Shown here: piece by piece, positions 1 through 9,831 of the stretch
How positions within the stretch are numbered: position 1 is the stretch's first letter
Layout: each line of letters begins with the position of its first letter
Assembly (NCBI GenBank): GCA_964611895.1
Contig: CAZTDN010000012.1
Span: 1-64,000, forward strand
DNA length: 64,000 nucleotides
Origin: JAIEOG01 sp964611895
GTDB lineage: Bacteria; Bdellovibrionota; FAC87; UBA2466
Direction: 5' to 3'
Notes under the pieces: generated by a model
What the model saw: the letters and a program-made list of their open reading frames with translations, nothing else
The model's database searches: none
Told to the model about the DNA's origin: nothing
Position numbers and translations under genes: made by a program

Positions 1-1502
1 GTTTCAAAGACAGGCAGAAACGCATTTTGTTTCAGTGCGTTTAAAGCGTTGAGTGTTGCCACTCGTGTTTCGACCCACTCGGCTTTGGGCAGGGAAGAAT
101 AGGCAGAAGACAACCAAGGGCCAAAGTCACTCCACTTGAGTTTTTCGACGATAGAGGCAATCGCTGCAACCGTGGCGGGGTCTTTGCGCTCTAATAAGGT
201 CCGCATCGATTTTTTTGTACTCTCGTTGAAAGCTTCTTCAGGCCAGCCTCCCATGCTTTCTAAAATTTCTAAAGGCATGCCCGGTTGCGGGTCTAAAAGA
301 AGCGTAGCCAGCACTTCAGTATCCTCTGAGGTAGGCGCGAGCGCCAACGCTGCTGCCGCGTCATTCCGTCTCAAGGACTTTGAGTCTTCGAGTTCCTTCA
401 AAACAACGGGCCGCCACAGTGGGGGATCGGTCACCATTCCCGCTCGCAACGCGCGAGACTGGACCCATACTGACGCGGACTTTCGGTACAGCGCTAGAAT
501 AGCAGGGGCGAGCTCTTTGCAGGCCGTTCCGTGGCTCTGAATGGTTTCAAGAGTTTGTGCGACCAGCGACGACAAACCAGACTCTAACGCGCCTCTGAGG
601 ACCGCTGCGATAACGGGGCTGATCGGATGGGCGCTAAAAGCTTTTACCGCTTCTATGCGAACGGCCAGAGGGTTTGTGGTGCCCGCCTTTTGCACCAGTA
701 GTGCCGTGGCTGCGGGTAAGGGGATTTTCGCCAAAACCCGCAACAAAAATACATCTGCTTCTGGGTTTTGAAGCGCCTCCACCGTCTTGGCCACGTCCGC
801 AGCGGGAATACCCTCTCCCTTGCCCTTGTATCGAGAAAAAGCAAACGAGCAAACGCTCGCAAGGTCATCGCTCTGTCGAATTCTTTGCAAAAGCAGAGGA
901 AAAACAGAGGTCGGCACTTGCCAATCTTCGGACCCGTCCTTGGCCCAAAGGAGCCCCAGCGCATAACAGGCCGACCCGATTACCTTTGGATTCGCGGAGT
1001 TTTGAATCATTCCGACGACTGCGGCGAGATGTTTTTCGTTTCCCCCTCGACCGATAGACATCAGCAGGTCTGAAAGCACATCCGGGTCTTTCTGCATGGC
1101 CAGGTGCTGAACAGCGATGGTAGGGGCGTTGTCATCGGGCAATAGGCCGAGTGCGAAGATCGCATCGGTTTTTTCAGATCGTTTTCGGTTGAGTGTGTCC
1201 GACAATTCACCAAGCAGGCTGGTCTCACCAATGCGCCCAATGGCGTAGAACGCAGCCTGCCTAACCGAGGAAGCCGGGTGATGAATACTTGAAGTAAGAA
1301 AAGCATCTTTGCCGTTGCGCAGATTCTCAGCGGCCCAGATGCGGCTAAGAGCGTCGCGAACCGCCGAGCCAGAATCGGCGGCTGGAGTCGCGGGACTGCG
1401 TCGCCCTTTTCGGCGAGCCAGTGCCTCCCCACCCAGAAGACAGAGTGTGCCGGCAATCAAGAGTAACAGCAGAACCCTCTTCCCACACACTTTAGAACTC
1501 AT
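1..1502 (-). CDS. HEAT-repeat exported protein, C-terminus beyond the window edge
   Basis: The reading frame is open without a stop from an ATG at 1502 to the window edge, so at least 500 residues are present and the C-terminus is missing. Residues 8-30 form a hydrophobic, signal-peptide or anchor-like segment. The rest is alpha-helical with Ala/Leu-rich repeats of roughly 30-40 residues typical of HEAT repeats (for example VRQAAFYAIGRIGE near residue 85). The family usually acts as a protein-protein scaffold; in related bacteria such proteins can continue into a peptidyl-prolyl isomerase domain, which cannot be seen here. It is divergent from the helicase at 1576 with about 70 bases between. 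Many short ORFs on both strands here are shadows of this frame. Confidence 0.75.
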   Translation of the reverse strand, partial: MSSKVCGKRVLLLLLIAGTLCLLGGEALARRKGRRSPATPAADSGSAVRDALSRIWAAENLRNGKDAFLTSSIHHPASSVRQAAFYAIGRIGETSLLGELSDTLNRKRSEKTDAIFALGLLPDDNAPTIAVQHLAMQKDPDVLSDLLMSIGRGGNEKHLAAVVGMIQNSANPKVIGSACYALGLLWAKDGSEDWQVPTSVFPLLLQRIRQSDDLASVCSFAFSRYKGKGEGIPAADVAKTVEALQNPEADVFLLRVLAKIPLPAATALLVQKAGTTNPLAVRIEAVKAFSAHPISPVIAAVLRGALESGLSSLVAQTLETIQSHGTACKELAPAILALYRKSASVWVQSRALRAGMVTDPPLWRPVVLKELEDSKSLRRNDAAAALALAPTSEDTEVLATLLLDPQPGMPLEILESMGGWPEEAFNESTKKSMRTLLERKDPATVAAIASIVEKLKWSDFGPWLSSAYSSLPKAEWVETRVATLNALNALKQNAFLPVFE

Positions 1503-1575
1503 GGTGAAAGGTTACCGTTGATTGCAAGAGTGGCAAAGTCTAAGAATAGAGGCGGTCCATTTTTAAGGGGAAAAC

Positions 1576-3807
1576 GTGAATTACCTAGCTTCTTTGAACG
1601 CCGAGCAACGCCAAGCCGTAGAATATGGTGCCGGGCCTTTGCTCGTGCTCGCGGGAGCAGGATCAGGCAAAACCCGCGTTCTGACCCATCGCATTGCGCA
1701 CCTAATCCATCATTATAAAGTGCACCCAGGAGAAATTCTGGCGGTTACTTTCACCAACAAAGCTGCAGCGGAAATGCGGCACCGCGCTCTGGCGCTCTTG
1801 CAAGATCACCCTTATTTCAAAAGTGGCGGTCGGGATATTTGGGTGAGCACTTTCCATTCCTCGTGCATGCGGATCTTGAGGTCCGAAATTCACCAGCTAG
1901 GGTATTCGGGGCAATTTACAATTTATGATGATAGCGATCAGCTCTCGGTCATCAAGGCTTGCCTGAAAGAACTGCATCTTTCTGAGAGCAATTTCTCCCC
2001 CAAAGCATTTCAAGGCCGTATCAACAAACTCAAAAACGACGGAGTGGAGCAAAGCGCTTATCAGCCTTCTTACGGTGGGCCCTTCGAAGATGCATTCGCC
2101 AGAGTGTTCGAGCGCTACACGCAAGTTTTGCAAAAGTCGTCGGCGGTAGACTTTGCCGACTTGATCTTGCTCACCTTGAAAATTTTTCAGAACTTTCCGA
2201 GGACACTTTCAAATTACCAAACGCGCTTCCCTTTTTTACTTATCGATGAGTATCAAGATACAAATCGGTGTCAGTATCTCTTGATGAAAGCCCTGGCGGG
2301 CCAAGATGCGAATATCTGTGCGGTAGGAGATGAAGACCAGTCCATCTACCGATGGCGTGGAGCCGACATCTCCAATATCTTGGGCTTTGAGCGAGACTTT
2401 CCTACCGCCAAAATTTTTAAGCTAGAACAGAATTACCGTTCGACCCGAAATATCATCGAAGCGGCGAGCCACTTAATTGCCCACAACACCGAGCGGCGGG
2501 ACAAGCAGCTTTGGACCCAGAACGGTGAAGGTTCGAAAATCTCCTTGATCGAAGCCTATGATGAACACGACGAAGCAATCAAAGTCGCCTCAGAGGTGAT
2601 GGGAGCACTGAACGAAGACGCGACTCTGAATCAGATTGCCGTTTTCTATCGCACTAACGCCCAATCGCGGTTGCTGGAAGACATGCTTCGCACCAAAGGG
2701 CTGAACTACCAGATTTACGGCGGGCTAAAGTTCTACGATCGCTTGGAAGTCAAAGACACGCTTGCGTACCTGAAACTTGCGTGTAACCCAACAGACGATG
2801 TCAGCTTTCGAAGAGTGGTGAATGTCCCTGCGCGGGGGGTGGGCGCTGTTTCTTTAGAAAAGCTGGGTGAGAAAGCGCGGCAGCAAGGGGACAGTCTTTT
2901 TGAGTTGTTGGAAAAAGCTTATGGCCCCAATCCCAGCCTAGCGCTGGACCTCGGCAGGGCCGAGAAAGGATTGCGAGCTTTTTATCTGCTGATGCAACAG
3001 CTTAGGGCTTCTAAAAGAGATCTTTTACCGTCGGATCTCATTGCGATGGTTATCGAAGACTCAGGGTATCGAAAAATGCTCACCGATGAGCAGTCTGTCG
3101 AGTCTCAAAGTCGCTTAGAGAACTTGGCAGAATTGCGCCAGAGCGTGGTGGAGTTTGAACTGCGCAGCGGTGGCGAGAATCCAGAAAAACCATTGACGGT
3201 AGAAAATTTCCTAGAAGAAATCGCCTTGGTGAGTGACATCGATCGCTTTGATGCCGATGCCCCAGCTCTTAAAATGATGACGATCCACATGGCCAAAGGG
3301 CTGGAGTTTGATACGGTTTTTTTAGTGGGTTTGGAAGAAGAGCTTTTTCCCAGCATTCGGCCTTGGGAAGCAGAGCAGCCAGCAGATATCGAAGAAGAGC
3401 GTCGTTTAATGTATGTGGGCATGACTCGGGCTCGCAAAAAACTGTACTTGCTCTACGCCAAGAACCGAACGGTGTTTGGAAACACCGGTTTTCGAGTGAT
3501 GAGTCGTTTTATCGATGAAATCCCTCGCGAATACATTGAAGAGCGTAGAGCGGACTATTTTTCTCGTCGAAAAACGGCGGTGGAACGTCCAGGACTGATC
3601 CCTCAAGATGACTGGAGCCAGATCCCCGAATATCCCGAAGACGTGGACGAGGACGAGGGCTTTCGGCAGGGGGCTCGGGTCATGCACCCTCTGTTTGGAG
3701 AGGGGGTCGTTAGGCGGAGCATTGGCCCCGACAAGCTGATTGTGGAGTTTGCAGGTCGGGGGATGAAAAAAATATCGCTGAAATTTACTCAGCTTAAGGT
3801 CCTTTGA
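1576..3807 (+). CDS. pcrA: ATP-dependent DNA helicase, UvrD/PcrA type
   Basis: Superfamily 1A 3'-5' helicase of 743 residues, the usual length for PcrA/UvrD; it acts in repair and replication restart. Visible motifs: Q-motif LNAEQRQAV at 7-15, Walker A AGAGSGKT at 26-33, motif Ia TFTNKAAAEM, Walker B LLIDEYQD, motif III VGDEDQSIYRWRGAD, motif IV QNYRST, and motif VI YVGMTRARKKL. The last 45 residues (from GARVMHPLFGEG) form the Tudor-like C-terminal domain of PcrA/UvrD that contacts RNA polymerase. The start is GTG at 1576, chosen because AAGGGG lies 6 bases upstream and the protein begins in the family-typical way. Confidence 0.96.
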   Translation: MNYLASLNAEQRQAVEYGAGPLLVLAGAGSGKTRVLTHRIAHLIHHYKVHPGEILAVTFTNKAAAEMRHRALALLQDHPYFKSGGRDIWVSTFHSSCMRILRSEIHQLGYSGQFTIYDDSDQLSVIKACLKELHLSESNFSPKAFQGRINKLKNDGVEQSAYQPSYGGPFEDAFARVFERYTQVLQKSSAVDFADLILLTLKIFQNFPRTLSNYQTRFPFLLIDEYQDTNRCQYLLMKALAGQDANICAVGDEDQSIYRWRGADISNILGFERDFPTAKIFKLEQNYRSTRNIIEAASHLIAHNTERRDKQLWTQNGEGSKISLIEAYDEHDEAIKVASEVMGALNEDATLNQIAVFYRTNAQSRLLEDMLRTKGLNYQIYGGLKFYDRLEVKDTLAYLKLACNPTDDVSFRRVVNVPARGVGAVSLEKLGEKARQQGDSLFELLEKAYGPNPSLALDLGRAEKGLRAFYLLMQQLRASKRDLLPSDLIAMVIEDSGYRKMLTDEQSVESQSRLENLAELRQSVVEFELRSGGENPEKPLTVENFLEEIALVSDIDRFDADAPALKMMTIHMAKGLEFDTVFLVGLEEELFPSIRPWEAEQPADIEEERRLMYVGMTRARKKLYLLYAKNRTVFGNTGFRVMSRFIDEIPREYIEERRADYFSRRKTAVERPGLIPQDDWSQIPEYPEDVDEDEGFRQGARVMHPLFGEGVVRRSIGPDKLIVEFAGRGMKKISLKFTQLKVL

Positions 3808-3854
3808 GGCCGCAGTTGCCGCCGGGCGGGACTTATGGGTAAGTTATCGCCCTT

Positions 3855-4145
3855 ATGTTCAGTCGAGAAGAGGTCCTAAGAATTGCCAAGCTTGCCCGTT
3901 TGAGCCTTTCCGATGAGGAGGTCGAGCGTTATCAGCGTCAGTTGGGCCGAGTTTTAGACTACGTCAAAGAGCTCCAGCAGGTTCCCACGGAGGCGGAAGG
4001 TTTTGTAAAACACATTCCCCGAGACGCGGTTGCCTTTCGCGGCGATAAAATGCTTCCCTTTGCCGGAACCCGCGCCCTTTTGGAAAATGCGCCCTCGCTG
4101 GAAGAAGACGGATTTCTCTTGCCGACTGTGGTGGAACACGAATGA
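3855..4145 (+). CDS. gatC: Asp-tRNA(Asn)/Glu-tRNA(Gln) amidotransferase subunit C
   Basis: Small 96-residue subunit that clamps GatA to GatB in the GatCAB transamidosome. The N-terminal pattern (ReEVLRIAKLARLSLSdeE) and the C-terminal acidic stretch are typical. The stop overlaps the gatA start by four bases (ATGA type overlap at 4142-4145), indicating translational coupling in a gatC-gatA-gatB operon. The Shine-Dalgarno signal before the ATG is weak. Confidence 0.95.
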   Translation: MFSREEVLRIAKLARLSLSDEEVERYQRQLGRVLDYVKELQQVPTEAEGFVKHIPRDAVAFRGDKMLPFAGTRALLENAPSLEEDGFLLPTVVEHE

Positions 4146-5623
4146 GCCAGTTTAGAAAACAGGGTATTCAAGATCTGGTTGAGGGGTACCAACGCAAAGA
4201 CTTCAAACCTTCCGAAGTCGTTGGGTCGCTTTTGGAGCTAATCTCCGCCTCGAACAAGCAGCTAAATGCCTTTCTGCAGGTCCGCCCTGATGAGACCCTG
4301 GCCAGGGCCAAGGATTTGGATGGGCGCATGGGAGAAGCTACCAAGCTTCCCCTTTTTGGTGTGCCGATCGCCATCAAAGACAATCTACTGGTCAAAGGGT
4401 GGAAGACGACCGCCGCGTCTCATGCTTTGGAAAACTACGTTGCACCTTATACGGCTACCTGTATCGAACGGCTGGAAGCTGCCGGAGCGATTGTTCTGGG
4501 AAAAGCCAATTGTGACGAGTTTGCGATGGGCTCCTCGAATGAAAATAGCGCGTTCGGCGCCGTAAAGAACCCCTGGGATCTGACTCGTGTGCCTGGAGGC
4601 TCCAGTGGAGGCTCGGCTGCGGCTGTAGCTGCGGGCTTTGCTCCTGCGGCATTGGGAACAGACACGGGCGGGTCTATCCGGCAACCCGCAAGTCATTGCG
4701 GCGTGGTCGGCATCAAGCCTACTTATGGGAGGGTCAGCCGCTATGGAGCCGTTGCTTTTGCCAGCTCGTTGGATCAGATAGGCCCTTTTGGACGCAGCGT
4801 TTGGGATGCGGCCAGAGTGTTAGAAGTGATGTCTGGATACGACGCTCGCGATGCGACTAGTTCCCGGGCGGTCGTTCCCCGTTTTACTGAGACGCTAGCC
4901 TCCACGTCGGTGGAGTCTTTGCGCAACCTCAACATCGGCATTGTGCCGGATTGGATGTCCGGCCTAGAGGGCGAGGCCAAAAAGGTATTTGAAAACACTA
5001 TAGATACTCTTAAATCCCTCGGGGCAAAAATAATCGAAGTCAAAGTGCCCCACACCAAACACGCACTTTCGGTTTATTATTTGATCGCCGCTTCGGAGGC
5101 GAGCAGCAATTTAGCGCGCTACGACGGAGTTCACTACGGAACTCGTGCTGCCAAAGCAGTCGATCTCGAAGAGCTCTACTCTCGTAGCCGTGGCGCGGGC
5201 TTTGGAAAAGAAGTTAAACTACGCATTATGCTCGGAACCTTTGCTTTGAGCTCGGGTTATTACGACGCCTACTACGGCAAAGCCAATCAGGTGCGCCGGC
5301 TAATTCAAAAAGACTTTGAAGAAGCGTTTGCCAAATGCCACTGCATTGCCACTCCGACCTCTTCGACAACAGCCTTTAAACTGGGCGAAAAAGTGGAAGA
5401 TCCTCTTACGATGTACTTGTCCGATATTTACACGCTTCCTGTGAATTTGGCGGGGCTTCCCGGGTTATCGGTTCCTTCTGCTTTGGACTCACGAGGATTG
5501 CCCTCGGGATTGCAGCTCATAGGAAAGCATTTTGACGAGACCCAGCTGCTGCACGTTGCGCACGCTTTTGAGAGATCCCGCGGTCCGCTTGCCAATGCTC
5601 CGTGGAAAGGAGCGCGCTCATGA
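4142..5623 (+). CDS. gatA: Asp-tRNA(Asn)/Glu-tRNA(Gln) amidotransferase subunit A
   Basis: Amidase-signature subunit of 493 residues that hydrolyses glutamine and passes ammonia to GatB. The Ser-cisSer-Lys triad is visible: Lys79 in PIAIKDN, Ser154 in PGGSSGGS and the nucleophile Ser178 in DTGGSIRQP. The length is normal. It sits between gatC and gatB with overlaps at both ends. GatCAB makes Gln-tRNA(Gln) and/or Asn-tRNA(Asn) in organisms lacking the direct synthetase; which is missing here cannot be told from this window. Confidence 0.97.
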   Translation: MSQFRKQGIQDLVEGYQRKDFKPSEVVGSLLELISASNKQLNAFLQVRPDETLARAKDLDGRMGEATKLPLFGVPIAIKDNLLVKGWKTTAASHALENYVAPYTATCIERLEAAGAIVLGKANCDEFAMGSSNENSAFGAVKNPWDLTRVPGGSSGGSAAAVAAGFAPAALGTDTGGSIRQPASHCGVVGIKPTYGRVSRYGAVAFASSLDQIGPFGRSVWDAARVLEVMSGYDARDATSSRAVVPRFTETLASTSVESLRNLNIGIVPDWMSGLEGEAKKVFENTIDTLKSLGAKIIEVKVPHTKHALSVYYLIAASEASSNLARYDGVHYGTRAAKAVDLEELYSRSRGAGFGKEVKLRIMLGTFALSSGYYDAYYGKANQVRRLIQKDFEEAFAKCHCIATPTSSTTAFKLGEKVEDPLTMYLSDIYTLPVNLAGLPGLSVPSALDSRGLPSGLQLIGKHFDETQLLHVAHAFERSRGPLANAPWKGARS

Positions 5624-7062
5624 GTGATTGGACCGAAAAATACGAAGCGGTTATTGGGCTAGAAGTACATTCGCAACTTCTCACCCAGAGTAAAATGTTT
5701 TGTTCCTGTGCTAACTCCTATGGTGGGGGGATAAACACCCAGATATGTCCCGTATGCACCGGGCAGCCAGGCGCTTTGCCGGTAATCAATCAAATGGCGG
5801 TTGAGCTTGGCATCCGTGCGGCGCTGGCTATGGGGTGTGAAATTCATGCGGAGAGTATTTTTGCTCGAAAGAACTATTTTTATCCCGACCTTCCAAAGGG
5901 CTATCAAATCAGCCAGTACGAGAAGCCCTATTGCACGAACGGAAAGATCGAAGTTCCCCTCAAAACGGGTGAAACAAAGTGGGTAGGAATCACTCGGATT
6001 CATTTCGAGGAAGACGCCGGTAAGTCGATCCACGCCGGCCATGGCACTCAAGTTAATCTCAACCGTGCGGGTGTGCCTTTGATTGAAATCGTGAGCGAGC
6101 CTGACATGCGGTCCTCTCATGAAGCAGGGCAGTACTTACGTTCTGTGCATTCCATTGTCCGTTTTGCCGACGTTTGTGATGGAAACATGGATCAGGGGAA
6201 CTTCCGTTGTGATGCCAACATTTCTGTTCGCAGGCGGGGAGAGACAAAGTTTGGGACTAAGGTCGAGCTAAAAAACATCAACTCTTTTCGCTTTGTAGAA
6301 AAGGCGATTGACTATGAAATTGAGCGCCAAATTGACTGCATCGAACGCGGCGAAACAATCATTCAAGAGACGCGCAGCTGGAACTCAGCCAAGGGCGTGA
6401 CCGAGTCGATGCGCGCAAAAGAGCAGGCGCACGACTATCGCTATTTTCCGGAACCCGATCTTCCAGCCTTGTTGATACCTCAGAGTTGGATAGACAAAGT
6501 CGCTTCAGAAATGCCCGAATTGCCTGCCGCTAAACGCGGGCGTTTTAAGGAGCAGTACCAGCTAAACGCCTACGATGCGGGAGTTCTCACTGCCTCTAAA
6601 GAACTTGCTCAGTATTTTGAGGATACGGTGGCGCAGTCTGGCAGCCCAAAAGCCACGGCCAATTTCGTCATGAATGAGCTGTTGGGTCGACTCAACGCCG
6701 AAGGGCGAGGGATTGAAAACAGTCCGGTTTCAGTAACGCACTTGGCAAAACTGATTCAATCCATCGAAAGCGGCAAGATCAGCGGCAAGATCGCCAAGGC
6801 AGTTTTCGAGGAGATGTTTTCTACCAGTCGGGATCCGGAGGCCATCATCAAAGAAAAAGGGCTCGTTCAAATCAGCGATCCCGGAGCCCTGGAAACCACC
6901 ATCCGCCGGATTGTCGGCGCGAACCCCGGTCAAGTAGCTGATTACAAAGCTGGAAAAACGAAGCTCTTGGGCTTCTTCGTGGGGCAGGCCATGAAAGAAA
7001 CCAAAGGCCAAGCAAATCCGGCGGTTTTAAACGAGCTCGTCAAAAAGATCCTCGACGAGTAG
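5620..7062 (+). CDS. gatB: Asp-tRNA(Asn)/Glu-tRNA(Gln) amidotransferase subunit B
   Basis: Kinase-like subunit of GatCAB that phosphorylates and transamidates mischarged tRNA; 480 residues from the chosen start. It begins with the family signature YEAVIGLEVHSQL, and carries the zinc-binding CSCAN...CPVC pair and a C-terminal YqeY-like helical tail. An in-frame ATG exists at 5602, but the ATG at 5620 overlaps the gatA stop as ATGA, has AAAGGAG just upstream, and gives the conserved N-terminus, so it was preferred. Confidence 0.97.
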   Translation: MSDWTEKYEAVIGLEVHSQLLTQSKMFCSCANSYGGGINTQICPVCTGQPGALPVINQMAVELGIRAALAMGCEIHAESIFARKNYFYPDLPKGYQISQYEKPYCTNGKIEVPLKTGETKWVGITRIHFEEDAGKSIHAGHGTQVNLNRAGVPLIEIVSEPDMRSSHEAGQYLRSVHSIVRFADVCDGNMDQGNFRCDANISVRRRGETKFGTKVELKNINSFRFVEKAIDYEIERQIDCIERGETIIQETRSWNSAKGVTESMRAKEQAHDYRYFPEPDLPALLIPQSWIDKVASEMPELPAAKRGRFKEQYQLNAYDAGVLTASKELAQYFEDTVAQSGSPKATANFVMNELLGRLNAEGRGIENSPVSVTHLAKLIQSIESGKISGKIAKAVFEEMFSTSRDPEAIIKEKGLVQISDPGALETTIRRIVGANPGQVADYKAGKTKLLGFFVGQAMKETKGQANPAVLNELVKKILDE

Positions 7063-7087
7063 AATAGTCTCTTAAGGAGACATTCTC

Positions 7088-8044
7088 ATGCGTGCATTGA
7101 TCACCGGGATAACTGGGCAAGACGGTTCGTATCTCGCAGAGCTGCTTTTGGAAAAAGGCTATGAAGTCTTTGGGACTGTGCGCAGGTCTTCAACCGAGAA
7201 TTTTGAGCGCATCCAGCCAATCCGCGATCGCGTCACCCTTTTGCAGGCTGATTTGCTGGATCAAGTGTCCCTTACTCAGGCGCTGCAGTTTGCCAAACCA
7301 GACGAAGTTTATAATTTGGCAGCGCAATCCTTTGTTCCTACATCCTGGCAGCAGCCCGTTTTGACCGCAGAGTTTACCGCGGTGGGAGTCTCCCGTTTGC
7401 TTGAGGCGGTTCGAGCTGTATCACCGGAGGCAAAAGTTTATCAGGCCTCGAGCTCCGAAATGTTTGGAAAAGTGCGAGAAGTTCCGCAGACAGAAAACAC
7501 GCCGTTTTATCCGCGTAGCCCCTATGGAGTGGCAAAAGTATACGGGCACCATATTGCGATCAACTATCGTGAGAGCTACGGAATGTTTGCGGTTTCCGGT
7601 ATCTTATTCAACCACGAATCTCCCCGCCGGGGCCTGGAGTTTGTGACCCGTAAAATCACCGATGGAGTCGCTAAGATCAAGCTTGGCCTAGCGCAGGATC
7701 TCAAACTGGGCAACTTGGATGCCGCACGAGACTGGGGGTTTGCCGGAGACTATGTGCGAGCCATGTGGATGATGCTTCAGCAAAAAGAGGCCGAAGACTA
7801 TGTCGTCGCGACGGGCGTGGCGCATACGGTAAAAGACTTTCTTGAGATCGCGTTCGGTTCGGTGGGTTTGAAATACCAGGACTACGTCCGGACAGATCCC
7901 GCGTTTTTGCGCCCAGCAGAAGTCGATCACCTATTGGGAAATCCTTCTAAAGCGAACACAAAATTGGGATGGAAACCCGAAGTCAGCTTTTCTCAAATGA
8001 TCGAGATGATGGTTCAGGCAGACATCAAGCGTCACTCGAAGTGA
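7088..8044 (+). CDS. gmd: GDP-mannose 4,6-dehydratase
   Basis: Short-chain dehydrogenase of 318 residues that converts GDP-mannose to GDP-4-keto-6-deoxymannose, the first step toward GDP-fucose, rhamnose or perosamine. Visible are the NADP-binding GITGQDGSYL at 7-16, the RRSS motif, the catalytic SSSEMFG and YGVAK (Tyr/Lys), and the C-terminal RPAEVDHLLG typical of Gmd. AAGGAGA precedes the ATG. It follows gatB by 25 bases. It is probably the sugar-donor branch for the glycan genes further right. The last 20 bases overlap the convergent aldo/keto reductase. Confidence 0.95.
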   Translation: MRALITGITGQDGSYLAELLLEKGYEVFGTVRRSSTENFERIQPIRDRVTLLQADLLDQVSLTQALQFAKPDEVYNLAAQSFVPTSWQQPVLTAEFTAVGVSRLLEAVRAVSPEAKVYQASSSEMFGKVREVPQTENTPFYPRSPYGVAKVYGHHIAINYRESYGMFAVSGILFNHESPRRGLEFVTRKITDGVAKIKLGLAQDLKLGNLDAARDWGFAGDYVRAMWMMLQQKEAEDYVVATGVAHTVKDFLEIAFGSVGLKYQDYVRTDPAFLRPAEVDHLLGNPSKANTKLGWKPEVSFSQMIEMMVQADIKRHSK

Positions 8045-9491
8045 AACTAGCGTAAATCTGAGCTATTTTTTCCGCGTCTAGGCGGGGCAGTTTGGTGGCT
8101 TGCATCGAATCGTGCACGTAGTCCGCCCGTCGCATTCCATTGAGAACACAGCTCACTCCGGGCGTGTGAATCAGGACTCCCAGGGCTTTTTGAGACAATG
8201 AAGCGCTCTTCCATTCATCGGGCAATAAGGGATCGAGCACGCTGCTCACCCGAGCGCTGACCTTCTGGCTGCGCTTGTGCGATTCGTTGCGGAATAATTC
8301 CAGGACCGTTTGCAGAGCCGGGGCATAGCGATTGAACCAGGCGTCCCAGTCAGCGTCCTTTTGGTGCTGGGAAATCTGCTTGGCGGCTTGGGTAACATGG
8401 GCAGAGATCTGGTCTTCGATTTGGGACCACCTGTCCGCGCTGATGGGAACATTTTCAATCTGCGAAAGCTCCTGAGCCCAATGAATAGGCGCAATGCTTG
8501 ATTGAAACTCTGATTCAATATCGGCCAGATCCGAAAGCGCTTCCCGCAAATTCGGTGTGGTTTTTTGTACAGCGAAATCCGCTAAACGCACGAGAGTCGA
8601 CTGCGTAAAGGCATTCAGGGGCCGGTTCACCAAGACCGCCAGTCGGTTTTTAGAGGCGAACTCCAGCGCTGTCTGTTTTTGGTTTTCGCCTGTGTTTTTT
8701 TCAAGATAAGGGCCGGACTCGTACAAATTCAAAGGGAGCTGGATCACCTGAAAATGGTGCTTAGAGGACACCGCTTGAGCAGCCTCAAAAAAATGGCTTA
8801 AAGAGGTACTGTCTGCCCGGTCTGCGGGCGCTCCGACGGTGTTAGACGAAACGCCGTATCCCTGTATTTTTCCTGCGGCGACTTGAGTCTCTAAGAACGC
8901 AAATGCCCGCTGCACTCGAGCGTAAAACTGCTCCCGTGTTTTGGAAAGCTGGGCGGAGTTTCCTCGTTTGGCTAGATCCATCAAGAAATATTCCGGATTG
9001 TGAAGCAGATAAAAATCAATGCAGCTCAGGCCCAGTCGTTCGAGAGACTTTTCAAGTTGTGCACCAATAAATTCGGGGTGAATACAGTGCCAGCAAGCGT
9101 CCTGGTATTTCACCATATCGGGAATCGGTTTGCCGAGAGCTTCCTGCTTTTTCGCCCACTCTAAAGCCTGTCCCTGAACGTACCCGACTTTGCTAACGAC
9201 AATGACCTGCTCTCTATCCAAAACCCCGACTTGGATGAGTTCAGCCAGGCACTCTCCTACCAAGCGTTCACTGCCGCCGTCGGTGTAGTTGGTCGATGTG
9301 TCAATCAGGTTGCATCCGGAGAGCAGGGCAGTCTTCAGAGCCTCGGCAAAGGCGGGGGTCTCGTCGTCAACGCGGTAGCCTCCAAATCCGACCCGCGAAC
9401 AATGAAAACTTGGGTCAAGCCACCCCCCCAGTTCGCCCCTGGAGTTGAAGTAACCCGCTGTGGCTTCGGTGTTTGCTTGCCCGGTAATCAT
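8025..9491 (-). CDS. Aldo/keto reductase family protein, enlarged
   Basis: The N-terminal half carries the AKR tetrad: Asp and Tyr in LIDTSTNYTDGG, Lys in VVSKVGY, and His in DFYLLHNPEYF. At about 488 residues it is much longer than common AKRs (300-350); the extra length lies in an alpha-helical C-terminal part (from about residue 300), while the final PGVSCVLNGMRR stretch is again AKR-like. The substrate cannot be predicted. ATG at 9491 was preferred to the TTG one codon upstream because GGGAGAAGG precedes it. It is convergent with gmd (20-base overlap) and divergent from bolA. Confidence 0.85.
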   Translation of the reverse strand: MITGQANTEATAGYFNSRGELGGWLDPSFHCSRVGFGGYRVDDETPAFAEALKTALLSGCNLIDTSTNYTDGGSERLVGECLAELIQVGVLDREQVIVVSKVGYVQGQALEWAKKQEALGKPIPDMVKYQDACWHCIHPEFIGAQLEKSLERLGLSCIDFYLLHNPEYFLMDLAKRGNSAQLSKTREQFYARVQRAFAFLETQVAAGKIQGYGVSSNTVGAPADRADSTSLSHFFEAAQAVSSKHHFQVIQLPLNLYESGPYLEKNTGENQKQTALEFASKNRLAVLVNRPLNAFTQSTLVRLADFAVQKTTPNLREALSDLADIESEFQSSIAPIHWAQELSQIENVPISADRWSQIEDQISAHVTQAAKQISQHQKDADWDAWFNRYAPALQTVLELFRNESHKRSQKVSARVSSVLDPLLPDEWKSASLSQKALGVLIHTPGVSCVLNGMRRADYVHDSMQATKLPRLDAEKIAQIYASFTSSDA

Positions 9492-9578
9492 CAAACCTTC
9501 TCCCTAGCGACAAGATACCTGTTTTCTGGATGCCTCGTCATTCGTTGATTTTCCCCATGATTCAGGTAAAGAAGGGGC

Positions 9579-9821
9579 ATGTTTTCCTCAGAAAAAATCA
9601 AAGACGCTGTCCTTCAAGCAATTGCAGGAGCCGAAGTTCAAGTGCATGACATGACCGGTACGGGAGATCATTTCGAAGTAGTGGTGGTATCGGACGCGTT
9701 TGAAGGCAAAAAACCGGTGGAACGTCATCGGATGGTATATGCTGCTGTCGGTAAAGCGGTCGGCAATGAGATCCACGCTTTGGCAGTCAAAACATTGACT
9801 ATTAAAGAATCAAAGGCATAG
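9579..9821 (+). CDS. bolA: BolA family protein
   Basis: An 80-residue protein with the BolA/IbaG fold: VQVHDMTGTGDHFEVVVVS then KPVERHRMVY with the conserved His that helps ligate a [2Fe-2S] cluster, and EIHALAVKT at the end. GAAGGGG precedes the ATG. It lies 10 bases before a monothiol glutaredoxin; BolA and CGFS glutaredoxins form cluster-binding heterodimers, so the pair most likely works in iron-sulfur trafficking. Confidence 0.93.
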   Translation: MFSSEKIKDAVLQAIAGAEVQVHDMTGTGDHFEVVVVSDAFEGKKPVERHRMVYAAVGKAVGNEIHALAVKTLTIKESKA

Positions 9822-9831
9822 AGAGGGCCCC

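Noticed and set aside
136..1521. Several plus- and minus-strand ORFs of 60-134 residues
   Set aside because: All are shadows of the HEAT-repeat gene frame on the minus strand, which is open over the whole region.
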